Shown: positions 36,106 to 46,910, counted from the stretch's first letter. The stretch: DNA of 62,599 nucleotides from Sandaracinaceae bacterium (GCA_019637095.1 JAHBWG010000056.1:1-62599), one strand, 5' to 3'. Notes: generated by a model from the sequence alone, not told the origin. Made by a program: numbers and translations.

Positions 36106-36235
36106 GGATCCCTCCGCGAGCGAGTATGGACTCGGACGCGCCGCGACAGGAAGCGGATCGTCTCGCGCGTCACGGTGCAGCGCACCTCGCACCTGGGCGC
36201 TGCGGCGCGGCCGCGGGAGCGCTACGCTCCGTGCG

Positions 36236-38254
36236 ATGAGCCCGCTCCGGCTCGAGCCGCTGCTCGCGTGCGCCCTGATCATGTGCGGGGGCGAAGATCC
36301 GTCCTCCGACGCGGGGTCGCCCGACGACGCCGCGGTCGCCGCGCCGGCCGCCGCGCGCGTGAGCTACGCGTCCGACGCGCTCTTCGACGCGCCGTGGCCC
36401 GACGAGCGGCTGCGCGGCGAGGACGGCACCGTGTGCGTCGACGGCTTCCCGAACCCGCTGCGCGCCGGGATCGTCGACCAGCTGAAGGGCATCGTCTGCG
36501 GCGCGGCGGGCTTCGGCGTCTCCTCGACGATCTACCTCCCGCTCGACGGCCCGATCGATCCGGCGACGCTCCCGAGCCTCGGCGCGAGCGCGGGCGAGGA
36601 CGCGACCGCCTTCGTGATGGACGTCGACCCGGACGGCGGCGCCGCCGGCACGCGCGCGCCCGCCGACGTCGCGTTCCTCGCCGCCGCGGGCCCGTACGCC
36701 GAGAACGTCGTCGCGCTGCTCCCGCTCCAGGGCCGGCCGCTCGCGCCGAACCGCCTCTACGCCGCGGTGCTCACGACCGGCGTGCGCGGCCGCGACGGCG
36801 CGCCGCTCGCCGTGGCGCCGGCGACGGCCGCGCTCGTGCGTGGAGAGCGCCCGCCGGGCCTCTCGGAGGCCGCGCACGCGGCGCACCGCGTCGCGCTCGC
36901 CGCGCTCGCCGCCGCCGGCGTCGATCTCGCACGAGTCGCCTCGACCGCGGTGTTCCGCACGTGGGATCCGACCGCCGAGCTCCGCGCCGCGCGCGCGCAG
37001 CTCCTCGCGGGCGCGCCGCCCGAGCTCGAGGCGGACTTCACCGCCGCCGAGGTCTACGACGAGCTCTGCGTCTTCCACACGACGGTCCGCATGCCGGACC
37101 TCCAGAGCGGCGACGCGCCTTACTCGAGCGTGGGCGGCACCTGGGTGCGCGACGGCGAGGGCTTCGCGATCCGGGAGAGGGCGCTCGCGAACGTGTGGGT
37201 CACGGTGCCGCGCGCCCCGATGCCCGCCGGCGGCTTCCCGACCGCGGTGTTCGTGCGCACCGGCGGCGGCGGCGATCGCCCGATGGTCGACCGCGGGCCG
37301 CGCGCGACGGCCGGCGGCGCGACCGTGCCCGGCACCGGCCCCGCGCGCGGGTTCGCGCGCGCGGGCTTCGCCGGGATCAGCGTCGATGGCCCGCTCGGCG
37401 GGCTGCGCAACGTCGACGGCTGGGACGAGCAGTTCGCGATCTTCAACATCAACAACCCCGCGGGCCTGCGCGACAACGTGCGGCAGTCCGCGCTCGAGCT
37501 GATCCACTTCACGCGCCTCGTGCCGGCGATCGCGATCGACGCGTCGAGCTGCCCCGGGCTCGTCACGCCAGGCGGCGACGGCGTCGTCGAGCTCGACGGC
37601 GAGCACCTCGCGATCATGGGCCACTCGATGGGCGCGACGATCGCGCCGCTCGCGGTCGCGCTCGAGCCGGCGTACCGCGCGCTCATCCTGAGCGGCGCGG
37701 GCGGCTCGTGGATCCGCAACGTCGTCTACAAGGAGCGCCCGGTCCACGTGCGGCCCGCGGCCGAGACGCTGCTCCGCTACGGGGCGCGCGGGATCGACGT
37801 GGTCGAGCACGATCCCGCGCTCGCCCTCTTGCAGTGGGCGGGCGAGCCGGCCGATCCGCAGGTCTATCCGCTGCACGACGGGGCGCAACACGTCTTGATG
37901 TTCCAAGGCATCCTCGACACGTACATCCCGCCGCCCGTCGCGAACCCGCTGAGCCTCGCGCTCGGGCTCGACCACGCGGGCAGCCCGCTCGACGAGACGC
38001 TCGGCGCGCGCTTCACGCCGCTCGGCGAGCTGCTCTCGTTCAGCGGCGGCCGCCGCATCCCGCTGCCCGCGGCCGAGAACCGCGGCGGCGCCACGCGCGT
38101 CGTCGTGCAGCACCTCGAGGACGGAATCGAGGACGGCCACGAGGTCGCGTTCCAGCGCGCCGAGCCGCCGCTGCAGTACCGCTGCTTCCTCGAGGGCCTG
38201 CGCGCCGGCGGCGCGCCGCGCGTCCCCGCGAGCGACGCGACCGGCTGCGACTGA
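36236..38254 (+). CDS. Secreted alpha/beta-hydrolase (lipase-like) lipoprotein
   Basis: 672 residues from the ATG at 36236. Signal peptide and probable lipobox (LACALIMC). The body begins SYASDALFDAPWPDERLRG, as in large bacterial lipases with an N-terminal beta domain. The nucleophile elbow is GHSMGATIAPLAV near residue 463; a DTYIPPPVANPL segment near 560 and a His-containing C-terminal stretch (VVVQHLEDGIEDGHEV) may hold the acid and base. Long length, with an internal Ig-like/beta portion, fits secreted lipase-like enzymes. The substrate is unknown. Confidence 0.7.
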   Translation: MSPLRLEPLLACALIMCGGEDPSSDAGSPDDAAVAAPAAARVSYASDALFDAPWPDERLRGEDGTVCVDGFPNPLRAGIVDQLKGIVCGAAGFGVSSTIYLPLDGPIDPATLPSLGASAGEDATAFVMDVDPDGGAAGTRAPADVAFLAAAGPYAENVVALLPLQGRPLAPNRLYAAVLTTGVRGRDGAPLAVAPATAALVRGERPPGLSEAAHAAHRVALAALAAAGVDLARVASTAVFRTWDPTAELRAARAQLLAGAPPELEADFTAAEVYDELCVFHTTVRMPDLQSGDAPYSSVGGTWVRDGEGFAIRERALANVWVTVPRAPMPAGGFPTAVFVRTGGGGDRPMVDRGPRATAGGATVPGTGPARGFARAGFAGISVDGPLGGLRNVDGWDEQFAIFNINNPAGLRDNVRQSALELIHFTRLVPAIAIDASSCPGLVTPGGDGVVELDGEHLAIMGHSMGATIAPLAVALEPAYRALILSGAGGSWIRNVVYKERPVHVRPAAETLLRYGARGIDVVEHDPALALLQWAGEPADPQVYPLHDGAQHVLMFQGILDTYIPPPVANPLSLALGLDHAGSPLDETLGARFTPLGELLSFSGGRRIPLPAAENRGGATRVVVQHLEDGIEDGHEVAFQRAEPPLQYRCFLEGLRAGGAPRVPASDATGCD

Positions 38255-38310
38255 ATCCAAGTCGAGTCACGCGGGCGACGGCGCGCGCGGCGCGCGATCT
38301 CCCCTCGACG

Positions 38311-38334
38311 ACGTTTAGCACATGCGCTAAACGT
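38311..38334. promoter_or_regulatory. Perfect palindromic operator before the ABM-like/ArsR operon
   Basis: Arms acgtttagc (38311-38319) and gctaaacgt (38326-38334), spacer acatgc. It ends six bases before the ATG of the first gene and is AT-richer than its surroundings, so it may overlap the promoter. The operon's second gene is an ArsR-family repressor, the natural candidate to bind it. The mRNA leader would be very short. Confidence 0.65.
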
Positions 38335-38340
38335 CACTCC

Positions 38341-38673
38341 ATGCACCGACCCCAGACCGTGATCTGTCGCTACCGCGTGAAGCCGGGCCGCGAGCGCGAG
38401 CTCGAGGCGCTGCTCGCGCGCCACTGGCCAACGCTCCACGCCGCGGGGCTCGTCACCGACGAGCCGGCCGTCGTCTACCGCGCCATCGCGAGCGAGGGTG
38501 ACCGGCACGCGGCGCCGGGCACGTACGTCGAGGTGTTCAGCTGGCGCGACGCGGCGGCGCCGGGCCTCGCGCACGAGCTCCCGGACGTGATGGCGGTGTG
38601 GGAGCCGATGGGCGCCGCGTGCGAGGCGATGGACTTCCCGCACTTCGAGCGGCTCGACCTGTCGGGCGCGTGA
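38341..38673 (+). CDS. Small dimeric alpha+beta-barrel (ABM/EthD-like) protein
   Basis: 110 residues from the ATG at 38341. Begins with strand VICRYRVKPGRERELEALLA, then a long loop and YVEVFSWRDAAAPGLAHELP, the usual beta-alpha-beta repeat of antibiotic-biosynthesis-monooxygenase and related barrels. No catalytic motif stands out. It shares an operon with the ArsR gene (GTGA overlap) and the palindrome just upstream. Confidence 0.65.
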   Translation: MHRPQTVICRYRVKPGRERELEALLARHWPTLHAAGLVTDEPAVVYRAIASEGDRHAAPGTYVEVFSWRDAAAPGLAHELPDVMAVWEPMGAACEAMDFPHFERLDLSGA

Positions 38674-38969
38674 GCGGCCGGGCGTCCGCGGCGCGCGAGC
38701 TCGCCGCGCTCGAGGCCGTGTTCAAGGCGCTCGCTCACGCGCAGCGCCGCCAGATCCTGCTCGTGCTCCACTACCGCGGCGGCGAGATGAGCGCGGGCGA
38801 GATCGCGAGCCGGTTCGAGTGCAGCTGGCCGACCACGACGCGCCACCTCGGCGTGCTCGAAGAGGCCGGCCTCGTGCACGTCGAGCCGCGCGGCCGCGAG
38901 CGCGTCTACCGGCTCGACGCGGCGCGGCTCGACGACGTCGCGGGGCGCTGGCTCGCCCGGTTCCGCTGA
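38670..38969 (+). CDS. ArsR-family transcriptional regulator
   Basis: 99 residues from a GTG that overlaps the previous stop (GTGA). Winged helix with AVFKALAHAQRRQILLVLHY, recognition-helix region SWPTTTRHLGVLEEAGLV, and wing VHVEPRGRERVYRLD. No metal-binding Cys pair (such as ELCVCDL) is present, so it probably belongs to the non-metal subgroup that pairs with ABM/AHSA1-type genes. Likely binds the palindrome at 38311-38334 and represses its own operon. Confidence 0.85.
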   Translation: MSGRASAARELAALEAVFKALAHAQRRQILLVLHYRGGEMSAGEIASRFECSWPTTTRHLGVLEEAGLVHVEPRGRERVYRLDAARLDDVAGRWLARFR

Positions 38970-38994
38970 CCTACCGGCTCCTCGGCAGCACCGC

Positions 38995-39849
38995 TCATCG
39001 GCAGCACCAGGTGGCCTCGACGTGCGAGATGCCGAACGCGCCGCCGCGGCCGTTCGAGCACGGCACGAACGTGACGACGCCGCCGCTCGCGTCGACGGTC
39101 GCGTCCTCGCACGTCGTCGCGCACTTCGACGCGGCCTCGATCAGCGTGCAGTGGTCGGGCAGCCGCAGCGTGACGCGGCCGCCGAGCTCGCTGACCGACA
39201 CCATCCCGCAGCCGTCGCGGGTGTCTCGCGCGACGCCGTCGAGACAGAACACGCCCGAGCCGTCGGCGATGTCCTCGCACACGAGCGCGCCGCCGGCGGA
39301 GAGGTCGAACTTCGCCGCGTAGTAGTCCACGCAAGGGCCGTGGCGTCCCCCGTCGCCGCCGCCGTCGGGGTAGTCGCCGCCCGACTCGCACACCCGGAGC
39401 TCGTCCGCGTAGTAGCAGTCCCAGGGGCCGCCGCCGCCGTCGTCGGGGTAGTCCGGCGTGTCGTCGCGGCAGATCACGAACTCGCCCTCGCGCGTGCAGT
39501 CCCAGTCGCCGCCGCCGCCGTCGTCGGGGTAGTCGCGGCCTCGGCAGATGGTGACGCCGCCCTCGTCCCAGCACTCCCACTCCCCGCCGTCGGGGTAGTC
39601 GGGGCCGGGCGTGTAGCAGCGCTTGCCGTCCGCGCGGTCCTCGCAGAGCCAGTAGTCCGGGCACTCGTAGAGCGACGGGTCGCCGCCGAGGTAGGCGTCG
39701 GGATCGATCGGGCACGCGGTCGTCGACGGCGCGAAGTCCGCCGCCCGCGGGTCCGGCCCGCCCGCGCCCGAGCCTTGGTCGAGCCCGGTGCCGGTGCACG
39801 CGAACGCGCCCCACGAGGCGCAGAGGATCAGGGAGACGGAGCGCGGCAT
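38995..39849 (-). CDS. Secreted Cys-rich protein with tandem DYPDDGGGG repeats
   Basis: 284 residues from the ATG at 39847-39849. Signal peptide with a probable lipobox (WGAFAC). Residues about 61-168 are four to five tandem units of about 25 residues with the pattern DYPD(D)GGGG-x-W-x-C then a Cys about 10-12 residues later (for example DYPDDGGGGDWDCTREGEF). The C-terminal half (about 170-284) has CVDYYAAKFD, ALVCEDIADGSGVFCL and TLIEAASKCATTCED, giving many further Cys. The units recall small disulfide-bonded repeats, perhaps metal-binding through Asp/Tyr. No family recognised. Confidence 0.7.
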   Translation of the reverse strand: MPRSVSLILCASWGAFACTGTGLDQGSGAGGPDPRAADFAPSTTACPIDPDAYLGGDPSLYECPDYWLCEDRADGKRCYTPGPDYPDGGEWECWDEGGVTICRGRDYPDDGGGGDWDCTREGEFVICRDDTPDYPDDGGGGPWDCYYADELRVCESGGDYPDGGGDGGRHGPCVDYYAAKFDLSAGGALVCEDIADGSGVFCLDGVARDTRDGCGMVSVSELGGRVTLRLPDHCTLIEAASKCATTCEDATVDASGGVVTFVPCSNGRGGAFGISHVEATWCCR

Positions 39850-39866
39850 GTCAGGGACCTCCTGAC
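39850..39866 (-). promoter_or_regulatory. Hairpin spanning the ribosome-binding site
   Basis: On the minus strand GTCAGG-AGGTC-CCTGAC directly precedes the ATG; the Shine-Dalgarno AGGAGG lies across the stem and loop, so pairing would hide it. Farther upstream, GGCAAG-CGC-CTTGCC (39875-39889) forms a second small hairpin. Confidence 0.4.
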
Positions 39867-39991
39867 ATTCGTTGGGCAAGCGCCTTGCCATCGCGGCGCG
39901 CGCTGGGCTTCGGGAGCTGGGGCATCGCGACCCACCGCGCCTCGCGCTCCGGAGCGCGAACTGCTCCGCTGGATCGTCCGCGCTCGGGGAC

Positions 39992-41476
39992 TCAAGGCGC
40001 GCCGGGGATCCGCGTGCGACGGATCCCGAAGCGCCCGCGCCGCGGGCGCGGCGGGACCCACCCACCGAACGCGCGCTCGAGCTCCATCGCGACCGCGATC
40101 GTGAGGTGGTCCTTGCCGTGCGCGGCGATCACCTGGCAGCCGAGCGGGACGCCCTTCGCGTTCAGCCCGAGCGGGACCTGCGTGCTCGGGAACCCGAGCA
40201 CGTTGACGATCCCGGTGTAGACGAAGTCGAACGGGCGCAAGAGCGGCGCGTAGTGACGCGGCGCCGGCCGCGAGTAGGTCGGGTAGAGCATCACCGCGTC
40301 GCCGGCGAGCTCCTCGGTGAGGTGCGCGCGCAGGGCGTCGAGCTCGAGGAGGAGCTCGCGCGTGCGATCGGGCAAGAGCTCGGGCACGCGCTCGAGCGCG
40401 GCGAGGCCGAGCGCCGGCAGCGTGTGGACCGAGCGCCGCACGAGCCACTTCGCGAGCTCGGGCAGGACGGGCACGCGCCGGCCCTCGCCCATCAGCACGC
40501 CGAACGGCGTGCCGCCCGCCGCCGAGAGCCCCGCGCCCCAGTAGTGGAGCGAGCGCGCGAGCGCGGCGTAGCGCCGCTCCTCGACGCGCGCCCCTCGCTC
40601 GGAGAGCGCGCGCGCGACCCGCGTCTGTGCATCACGCAAGTCTCGCTGCACCTCGATCCAGCCGTTGTCCGGGACGTTCAGCACGCGCAGCGCGCCGATG
40701 TCCACGCTCGCCGGGTCGCCGAGCGCGATCGGCCGGCACACGGCGTCCTCTCCGTCGGGACCGGCGAGGATCGTCAAGAGCGGCCAGAGGTCCTCGGCGC
40801 GCCGCGTGATCGGCCCGGTCGAGAGGTAGCCGAGCGCGTCGCCCTCGGCGATCGGGTACTGCCCGGTGTTCGGCACGAGCCCCGACGACGCCTTGTGCCC
40901 GAACACGCCGTTGAAGAACGCGGGCCCCCGGATCGAGCCGCCGACGTCGGCCCCGAGCCCGAAGGGCGCGATCGCCGCGCCGATGGAGGCGCCCTCCCCG
41001 CCCGAGCTGCCGCCCACGATGCGGCTCGGATCGTACGGGTTGTTGGAGCGCCCGTAGACGCGGTTCGAGCTCTCGACCCACATCAACAGCTCGCTCACGT
41101 TCGTGACGCCGATGGGGATCGCGCCCGCCTCGCGCAGCCGGCGCACCGTCACCGCGTCGCTCGTCGCCCGGTTGTGCCGGCGCGAGACGAGCCCCGAGGT
41201 CTGCGGCATGCCGGTGAGCTGGAAGCTCTCCTTGATCGTGCACGGCACGCCGTGGAACGGCGGCAGCGCGTCGGGGCCCTCCGCGGCGAGCCGCGCGTCC
41301 GCCGCGCGCGCCTCGGCGATCGCCTCGCGCACGCGCGCGCGCACCACCGCGTTGATCACGGGGTTCACCTCGCGCAGCCGATCGATGTGCGCGCGCACGA
41401 CCGCCTCGCTCGTGGTGTCGCCGCGCTTGATCTTGGCCGCGAGCGAGGTGCCCGACTCGAGCAGGAGCGGATGCAT
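39992..41476 (-). CDS. Amidase-signature family enzyme (FAAH-like)
   Basis: 494 residues. Ser-cisSer-Lys triad visible: K82 (CTIKES), S158 (GGSSGGEG) and S181 (ADVGGSIRGP). Eukaryote-like YGRSNNPYDPSRIVGGSSGG and C-terminal PSTQVPLGLNAKGVPLGCQV recall fatty-acid amide hydrolases. Cleaves an amide bond; substrate unknown, a lipid amide is possible. No signal peptide is apparent. Neighbour genes give no clue. Confidence 0.88.
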   Translation of the reverse strand: MHPLLLESGTSLAAKIKRGDTTSEAVVRAHIDRLREVNPVINAVVRARVREAIAEARAADARLAAEGPDALPPFHGVPCTIKESFQLTGMPQTSGLVSRRHNRATSDAVTVRRLREAGAIPIGVTNVSELLMWVESSNRVYGRSNNPYDPSRIVGGSSGGEGASIGAAIAPFGLGADVGGSIRGPAFFNGVFGHKASSGLVPNTGQYPIAEGDALGYLSTGPITRRAEDLWPLLTILAGPDGEDAVCRPIALGDPASVDIGALRVLNVPDNGWIEVQRDLRDAQTRVARALSERGARVEERRYAALARSLHYWGAGLSAAGGTPFGVLMGEGRRVPVLPELAKWLVRRSVHTLPALGLAALERVPELLPDRTRELLLELDALRAHLTEELAGDAVMLYPTYSRPAPRHYAPLLRPFDFVYTGIVNVLGFPSTQVPLGLNAKGVPLGCQVIAAHGKDHLTIAVAMELERAFGGWVPPRPRRGRFGIRRTRIPGAP

Positions 41477-41513
41477 GTCGCCGCGCGCAGCGTCGCCCCA
41501 CGGGGCGCGAAGA

Positions 41514-42263
41514 TCAATCGCCGAGGATCGGCGCGAACGGATCCTCGGGGCCGACGAGCTCGGCGAGCGTCGCGGCGCCCGCGACGTCCGTCATCGTGAG
41601 CGCGAAGCCGAACGCGCCCGCGCGCCGCGTGCTGACGCGCGCCCCGGTGGAGAGCGTGACCCAGTCCTCGAAGCTCGCGCGGACCCCGCCGACGGGGAGC
41701 ACGCTCACCCACATCTGCCACGCGACCGGCAGCCCGTCCTCGCCGACGTGCCAGAGGTACGCGTCGCCGGGCGTGAGCCCGCCCGAGGCGTACTCCACGA
41801 GGAGCTGGTCGTCGGCGACGAGGCGGCGCGTGGTGCCCTCGTCGTGCAGCTTGGCGGCCGCGTTGAGCCAGAACGAGTCGTTGATCCACGCGGCGTGGGC
41901 GCGCTCGCGCAGCGCCTGGCCCTCGCGGCCCGTCACCTCGGCGCCGCCGCGGTACGCGCGCCCCGCGCTGCCGCCCTCGCGCAGGAGCACCTCGACGTCG
42001 TCCCAGCGCACGCGCACGAGCCCGCGGCGCCGATCCCAGAGGTGCTGGTTGCGCCCCGCGAACGTCCAGCGCACGGCGCCGGTGCGGGCCCACGCGGCGA
42101 GATCGATCGCGTCCTCGATCCGCGTGGCGAGCGCCTCCGCGTCCTGCCCCGACGCGCCGGTGGGCCGCGGCTGGTCGGCGTGGATCCCGAGCGCGCAGAG
42201 GGCGAGCACGAGCCCGCCCCCGAGGATCGAGAGCCACGCCACGACCGTCCCGAAGCGCCGCAC
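41514..42263 (-). CDS. Conserved hypothetical, membrane-anchored or exported
   Basis: 249 residues from the GTG at 42261-42263; no clear Shine-Dalgarno is visible. One hydrophobic segment at the N-terminus (VVAWLSILGGGLVLALCALG), then a predicted soluble part with RTGAVRWTFAGRNQHLWDRR, RVRWDDVEVLLREGG and PGDAYLWHVGEDGLPVAWQM. The strand pattern suggests a lipocalin-like/LolA-like beta fold. Follows the acyl-CoA dehydrogenase by 17 bases, so likely co-transcribed; function unknown. Confidence 0.6.
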   Translation of the reverse strand: MRRFGTVVAWLSILGGGLVLALCALGIHADQPRPTGASGQDAEALATRIEDAIDLAAWARTGAVRWTFAGRNQHLWDRRRGLVRVRWDDVEVLLREGGSAGRAYRGGAEVTGREGQALRERAHAAWINDSFWLNAAAKLHDEGTTRRLVADDQLLVEYASGGLTPGDAYLWHVGEDGLPVAWQMWVSVLPVGGVRASFEDWVTLSTGARVSTRRAGAFGFALTMTDVAGAATLAELVGPEDPFAPILGD

Positions 42264-42280
42264 GGACGGTGGAGGGTACC

Positions 42281-44107
<1,827 letters not shown>

Positions 44108-44131
44108 TCGAACCGTCCTCCGCCCCCCGGC

Positions 44132-44151
44132 GACTGAATGACGCTTCAGTC
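44132..44151. promoter_or_regulatory. Palindromic operator upstream of the acyl-CoA dehydrogenase
   Basis: GACTGAA (44132-44138), six-base spacer tgacgc, TTCAGTC (44145-44151): perfect 7-bp arms, 24 bases before the start codon. Similar TGAA-N6-TTCA cores are used by TetR-type fatty-acid regulators. No regulator gene is next to it. Confidence 0.55.
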
Positions 44152-44185
44152 GGTACCTGGGATATGTGCGCGGCGACGCGGTGCG

Positions 44186-45469
44186 TCAAGCAGGCGGACG
44201 GTAATCCATCAACAAGGCGCGCACGAGCGCCTCGCCCCAGCGGCGGTACCCGTCGCGCGTGAGGTGGAGCAGGTCGTCGCGCAGGTACGGCGGATCGTGG
44301 GCGAGCCAGTCGGCGCTCGCGCCGAGCCCGCCCTGGAACGCGAGGGTGTCGAAGAAGCCGCAGCCGGCGTCGAGGGCGACCTGCCGCTGCATCGCGGTGA
44401 GCTCGGCGACGACCTCGCGCGGCTCGAGCGCGCCGTCGGGCCGCGCCTCGGGTCGATCGGTCGGGCCCACGAGCAAGCACGACGCGCGCGGCGCCTCGCG
44501 CCGCACGCGCGCGAGCACCGCGCGCAGGTGCGCCTCGTGATCGGCGAGCCCGAGGTGCGCGTCGGTCGCCTCGTTGTTGCCGTAGCTCAGGACGACCAGA
44601 TCGGGCGCGAGCCGCTCGAAGTACGCGGCCCACTGCGCCTCGTCCCAGAGCAGGTGGTGGCGCGCCTTGCCGCCGACGAGCCCGAGGTTGTGCAGCACCA
44701 CGCCGGGCCGCTCGCGCTCCATCGTCACGCCGTACACGGTGACCGGCCCGTCGCCGGCGGCGCGCACCTCGAGGCGGTGCGGCGCGTCGCTCACCTCGTA
44801 CGATTGCAAGCCGTTTTGCGGGCTCGGCGCGTCGGTCGACAGCGTGTCGACGCGGCGCCCGTCGAGCCAGACCTCGAGCGCGCCGCCGCCGGGCGCGCGA
44901 TCGTAGAGCAGCTCCAGGCGCGAGGCCCACCGGCCGTTGCCCCAGTGATCGCTCTCGATCGCGGCGAACGCCCCCGGCTCTTCCGCGAGGAACGCCGCGC
45001 CCGCGAGCCCGTAGCGATACGGCTCGCGCCGCTTGAGCGACACCTGCAGCGGCTCGAAGCCCTCGGCCTCGTCGATGCGCACGCCCCACGCCCACTGCCG
45101 GTGCACCATCGGCACCAGCGGCACGAACCCGTGCCCCGCGTCGCCGAAGCGCGCCTGGAGCACCTCGCGCATGCGGCCGGTGTAGAGATCGCTCGCGGCG
45201 TGCGAGCCCCCGTAGACGACGACCCGCGCCGCGCGCTCCCCCGCCTCCGCCTGCGCGAGCGCCTCGTGGAACGACGCGAGCGCGCGGCCCGACGGATCCT
45301 CGATCGGCACGTCGTCGCGCCCGAGCTCGCCGGGCTCCGCCTCGAGCGACGCGAGCAGCGCCTCGAGCTCGCGATCGTGCTCGGCGCGCCGCGGCTCCTC
45401 CACCGCGCGCGCCGACGCGTGCGGGTTGCAGGCGGCGCACAAGAGCGCCAAGGCGGCGGCGGTCCTCAC
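44186..45469 (-). CDS. SGNH/GDSL-type esterase lipoprotein
   Basis: 427 residues. Lipobox LLCAAC at the N-terminus. SGNH blocks: Ser89 in VVVYGGSHAASDLYTGRM, YGNNEA for block III, and DLLHLTRDGYRRWG for block V. The GGSHAASDLYTGRMREVLQA start plus RFGDAGHGFVPL is the pattern of periplasmic peptidoglycan O-acetyl-esterase-like SGNH enzymes (Ape1/PatB group), so cell-wall acetyl removal is a possible role (inference). A GCAA-N6-TTGC site lies in it at 44805. Confidence 0.8.
   Translation of the reverse strand: MRTAAALALLCAACNPHASARAVEEPRRAEHDRELEALLASLEAEPGELGRDDVPIEDPSGRALASFHEALAQAEAGERAARVVVYGGSHAASDLYTGRMREVLQARFGDAGHGFVPLVPMVHRQWAWGVRIDEAEGFEPLQVSLKRREPYRYGLAGAAFLAEEPGAFAAIESDHWGNGRWASRLELLYDRAPGGGALEVWLDGRRVDTLSTDAPSPQNGLQSYEVSDAPHRLEVRAAGDGPVTVYGVTMERERPGVVLHNLGLVGGKARHHLLWDEAQWAAYFERLAPDLVVLSYGNNEATDAHLGLADHEAHLRAVLARVRREAPRASCLLVGPTDRPEARPDGALEPREVVAELTAMQRQVALDAGCGFFDTLAFQGGLGASADWLAHDPPYLRDDLLHLTRDGYRRWGEALVRALLMDYRPPA
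44805..44818. other. GCAA-N6-TTGC iterated palindrome, site 4
   Basis: gcaagccgttttgc; on the coding strand of the SGNH gene it is CAA AAC GGC TTG (Gln-Asn-Gly-Leu). Confidence 0.7.
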
Positions 45470-45611
45470 CGAGCGAGCTCTCCCTGCGCCTCATGTAGCA
45501 GACCGCCGTGCGCGCGCGCCACGCGCCGCCTCACGGCGCTGGCGTCGCGCGGCGCCCCGCGCGGAGCGGTGGGTCGGGCTCGGATCGGGCCCGATCCGTC
45601 GAAAACCGGGC

Positions 45612-46871
45612 TCAACCGCGCTCGCGGATCGGATCGCACTCGTAGAGCGCGTGGCAGAGATTCGTCGCCCGCAGCGAGCGGACCCGCCAGTCCATGCGGT
45701 TCATCGCGTAACCGAACGCGATCTCCTCGACCGGATCGCACCAGCCGAGCGCGCCGCCCATCCCCGCGTGACCGAACGACTCGGGCGTCGGGCTGAACAC
45801 GTGCCGCTCCTCCTTGAGGAACCCCTGCGACCACCCGAGCGGCTTCTCGAGCACGAGATCGCGCTCGGACCAGCCCTGCCGCCGGTGCACCGGCGCGAGC
45901 GTCTCGGGCCGCAGGTAGCGCCTGCCGCCGAACGCCCCGTTCCCCGCGAACGGCAGGTACGCGCGCGCCACGCCGCCTGCGCTCCCCGTCGCGGACGCCC
46001 ACGCGAGCGTCGCGTGCCGCACCTCCGGCGCGTCGTACGCGAGCACGCCCGCCGGCCCCGTCGCGGGATTCAGAAACGCGCGCCGCTGGAGCGAGGACTT
46101 GCCGATCACCGCGCGGGCGATGCGCGCCTCGGCCGAGCCGGGGAACCACACGCTCGAGACCACCATGCGCGCGACGCGCCCCGGCGTCGGCGGCGGGTAG
46201 AGCGTCGCGGTCTTCGCGTCGAGCGCGGCCGGCGCGCCGACGTACACGTCCGAGCCGACCGGCTCGAACAGCTCGCGCCGCAGGAACGGGCCGAGCGGCT
46301 CGCCCGCGATCCGCTCGAACAGCTCGCGCGCGTAGAGCCCGAACGTGACCGCGTGGTAGCCCTGCCGCGCGCCGGGCGGCCACGCCGGCCGCTGCGCCTC
46401 GAGCGCCGCGACGACGACCTCCGCCTGCGCCGGGTCCACGCACTGCGCGAGCGTCAGCGGCGCGTCGAGGTAGAGCAGACCCGCCTGGTGGTTGAGCAGC
46501 GTGCGGACGGTGATCCCGCCCTTGTCCTGCCGCGCGAACCCCGGCCAGTACGTCGCGACGGGCGCGTCCCACTCGAGCCGGCCGCGATCGGCGAGCAGGT
46601 GGAGGGCCATCGCCATGAAGCCCTTGGTCACCGAGAACAGGAGCACGCGCGTGTCGCGCTCCCACCGCGCCTTGGTGCGCGTGTCCGACACGCCGCCCCA
46701 GAGGTCCGCGACGAGCTCGCCGCGGTGGTACACGGTCAGGCCCGCGCCGACCTCCTTGCCGTGCTCGAAGTGGCTCGCGAACTGCCGCGCGAGCGGGCCG
46801 AACCCGTGGGCGTACCGGCCCTTGGCCGGGTGGGGAGCGGGGTGGTCGAGCGTGGTCACGCGGGCGGGCAT
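45612..46871 (-). CDS. Serine beta-lactamase-fold hydrolase (class C/EstB-like)
   Basis: 419 residues from the ATG at 46869-46871; an in-frame TTG lies eight codons earlier. Ser80-x-x-Lys83 (LFSVTKGF) and Tyr172 (QGYHAVTFG) give the SxxK and YxN-like elements; a late HAGMGGALGW stretch near 370 replaces the KTG motif, as in EstB-type esterases. No signal peptide, so probably cytoplasmic. Esterase or beta-lactam-like activity is unproven. Confidence 0.85.
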   Translation of the reverse strand: MPARVTTLDHPAPHPAKGRYAHGFGPLARQFASHFEHGKEVGAGLTVYHRGELVADLWGGVSDTRTKARWERDTRVLLFSVTKGFMAMALHLLADRGRLEWDAPVATYWPGFARQDKGGITVRTLLNHQAGLLYLDAPLTLAQCVDPAQAEVVVAALEAQRPAWPPGARQGYHAVTFGLYARELFERIAGEPLGPFLRRELFEPVGSDVYVGAPAALDAKTATLYPPPTPGRVARMVVSSVWFPGSAEARIARAVIGKSSLQRRAFLNPATGPAGVLAYDAPEVRHATLAWASATGSAGGVARAYLPFAGNGAFGGRRYLRPETLAPVHRRQGWSERDLVLEKPLGWSQGFLKEERHVFSPTPESFGHAGMGGALGWCDPVEEIAFGYAMNRMDWRVRSLRATNLCHALYECDPIRERG

Positions 46872-46910
46872 GGCCCAAACGCGCGCGGGCGGCAAGCGCG
46901 GTCGCGCGGC

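Noticed and set aside
39330-39620. Repetitive DNA that could suggest a CRISPR or minisatellite
   Set aside because: The repeats are inside a coding frame and translate to the tandem DYPDDGGGG units; there are no uniform spacers.
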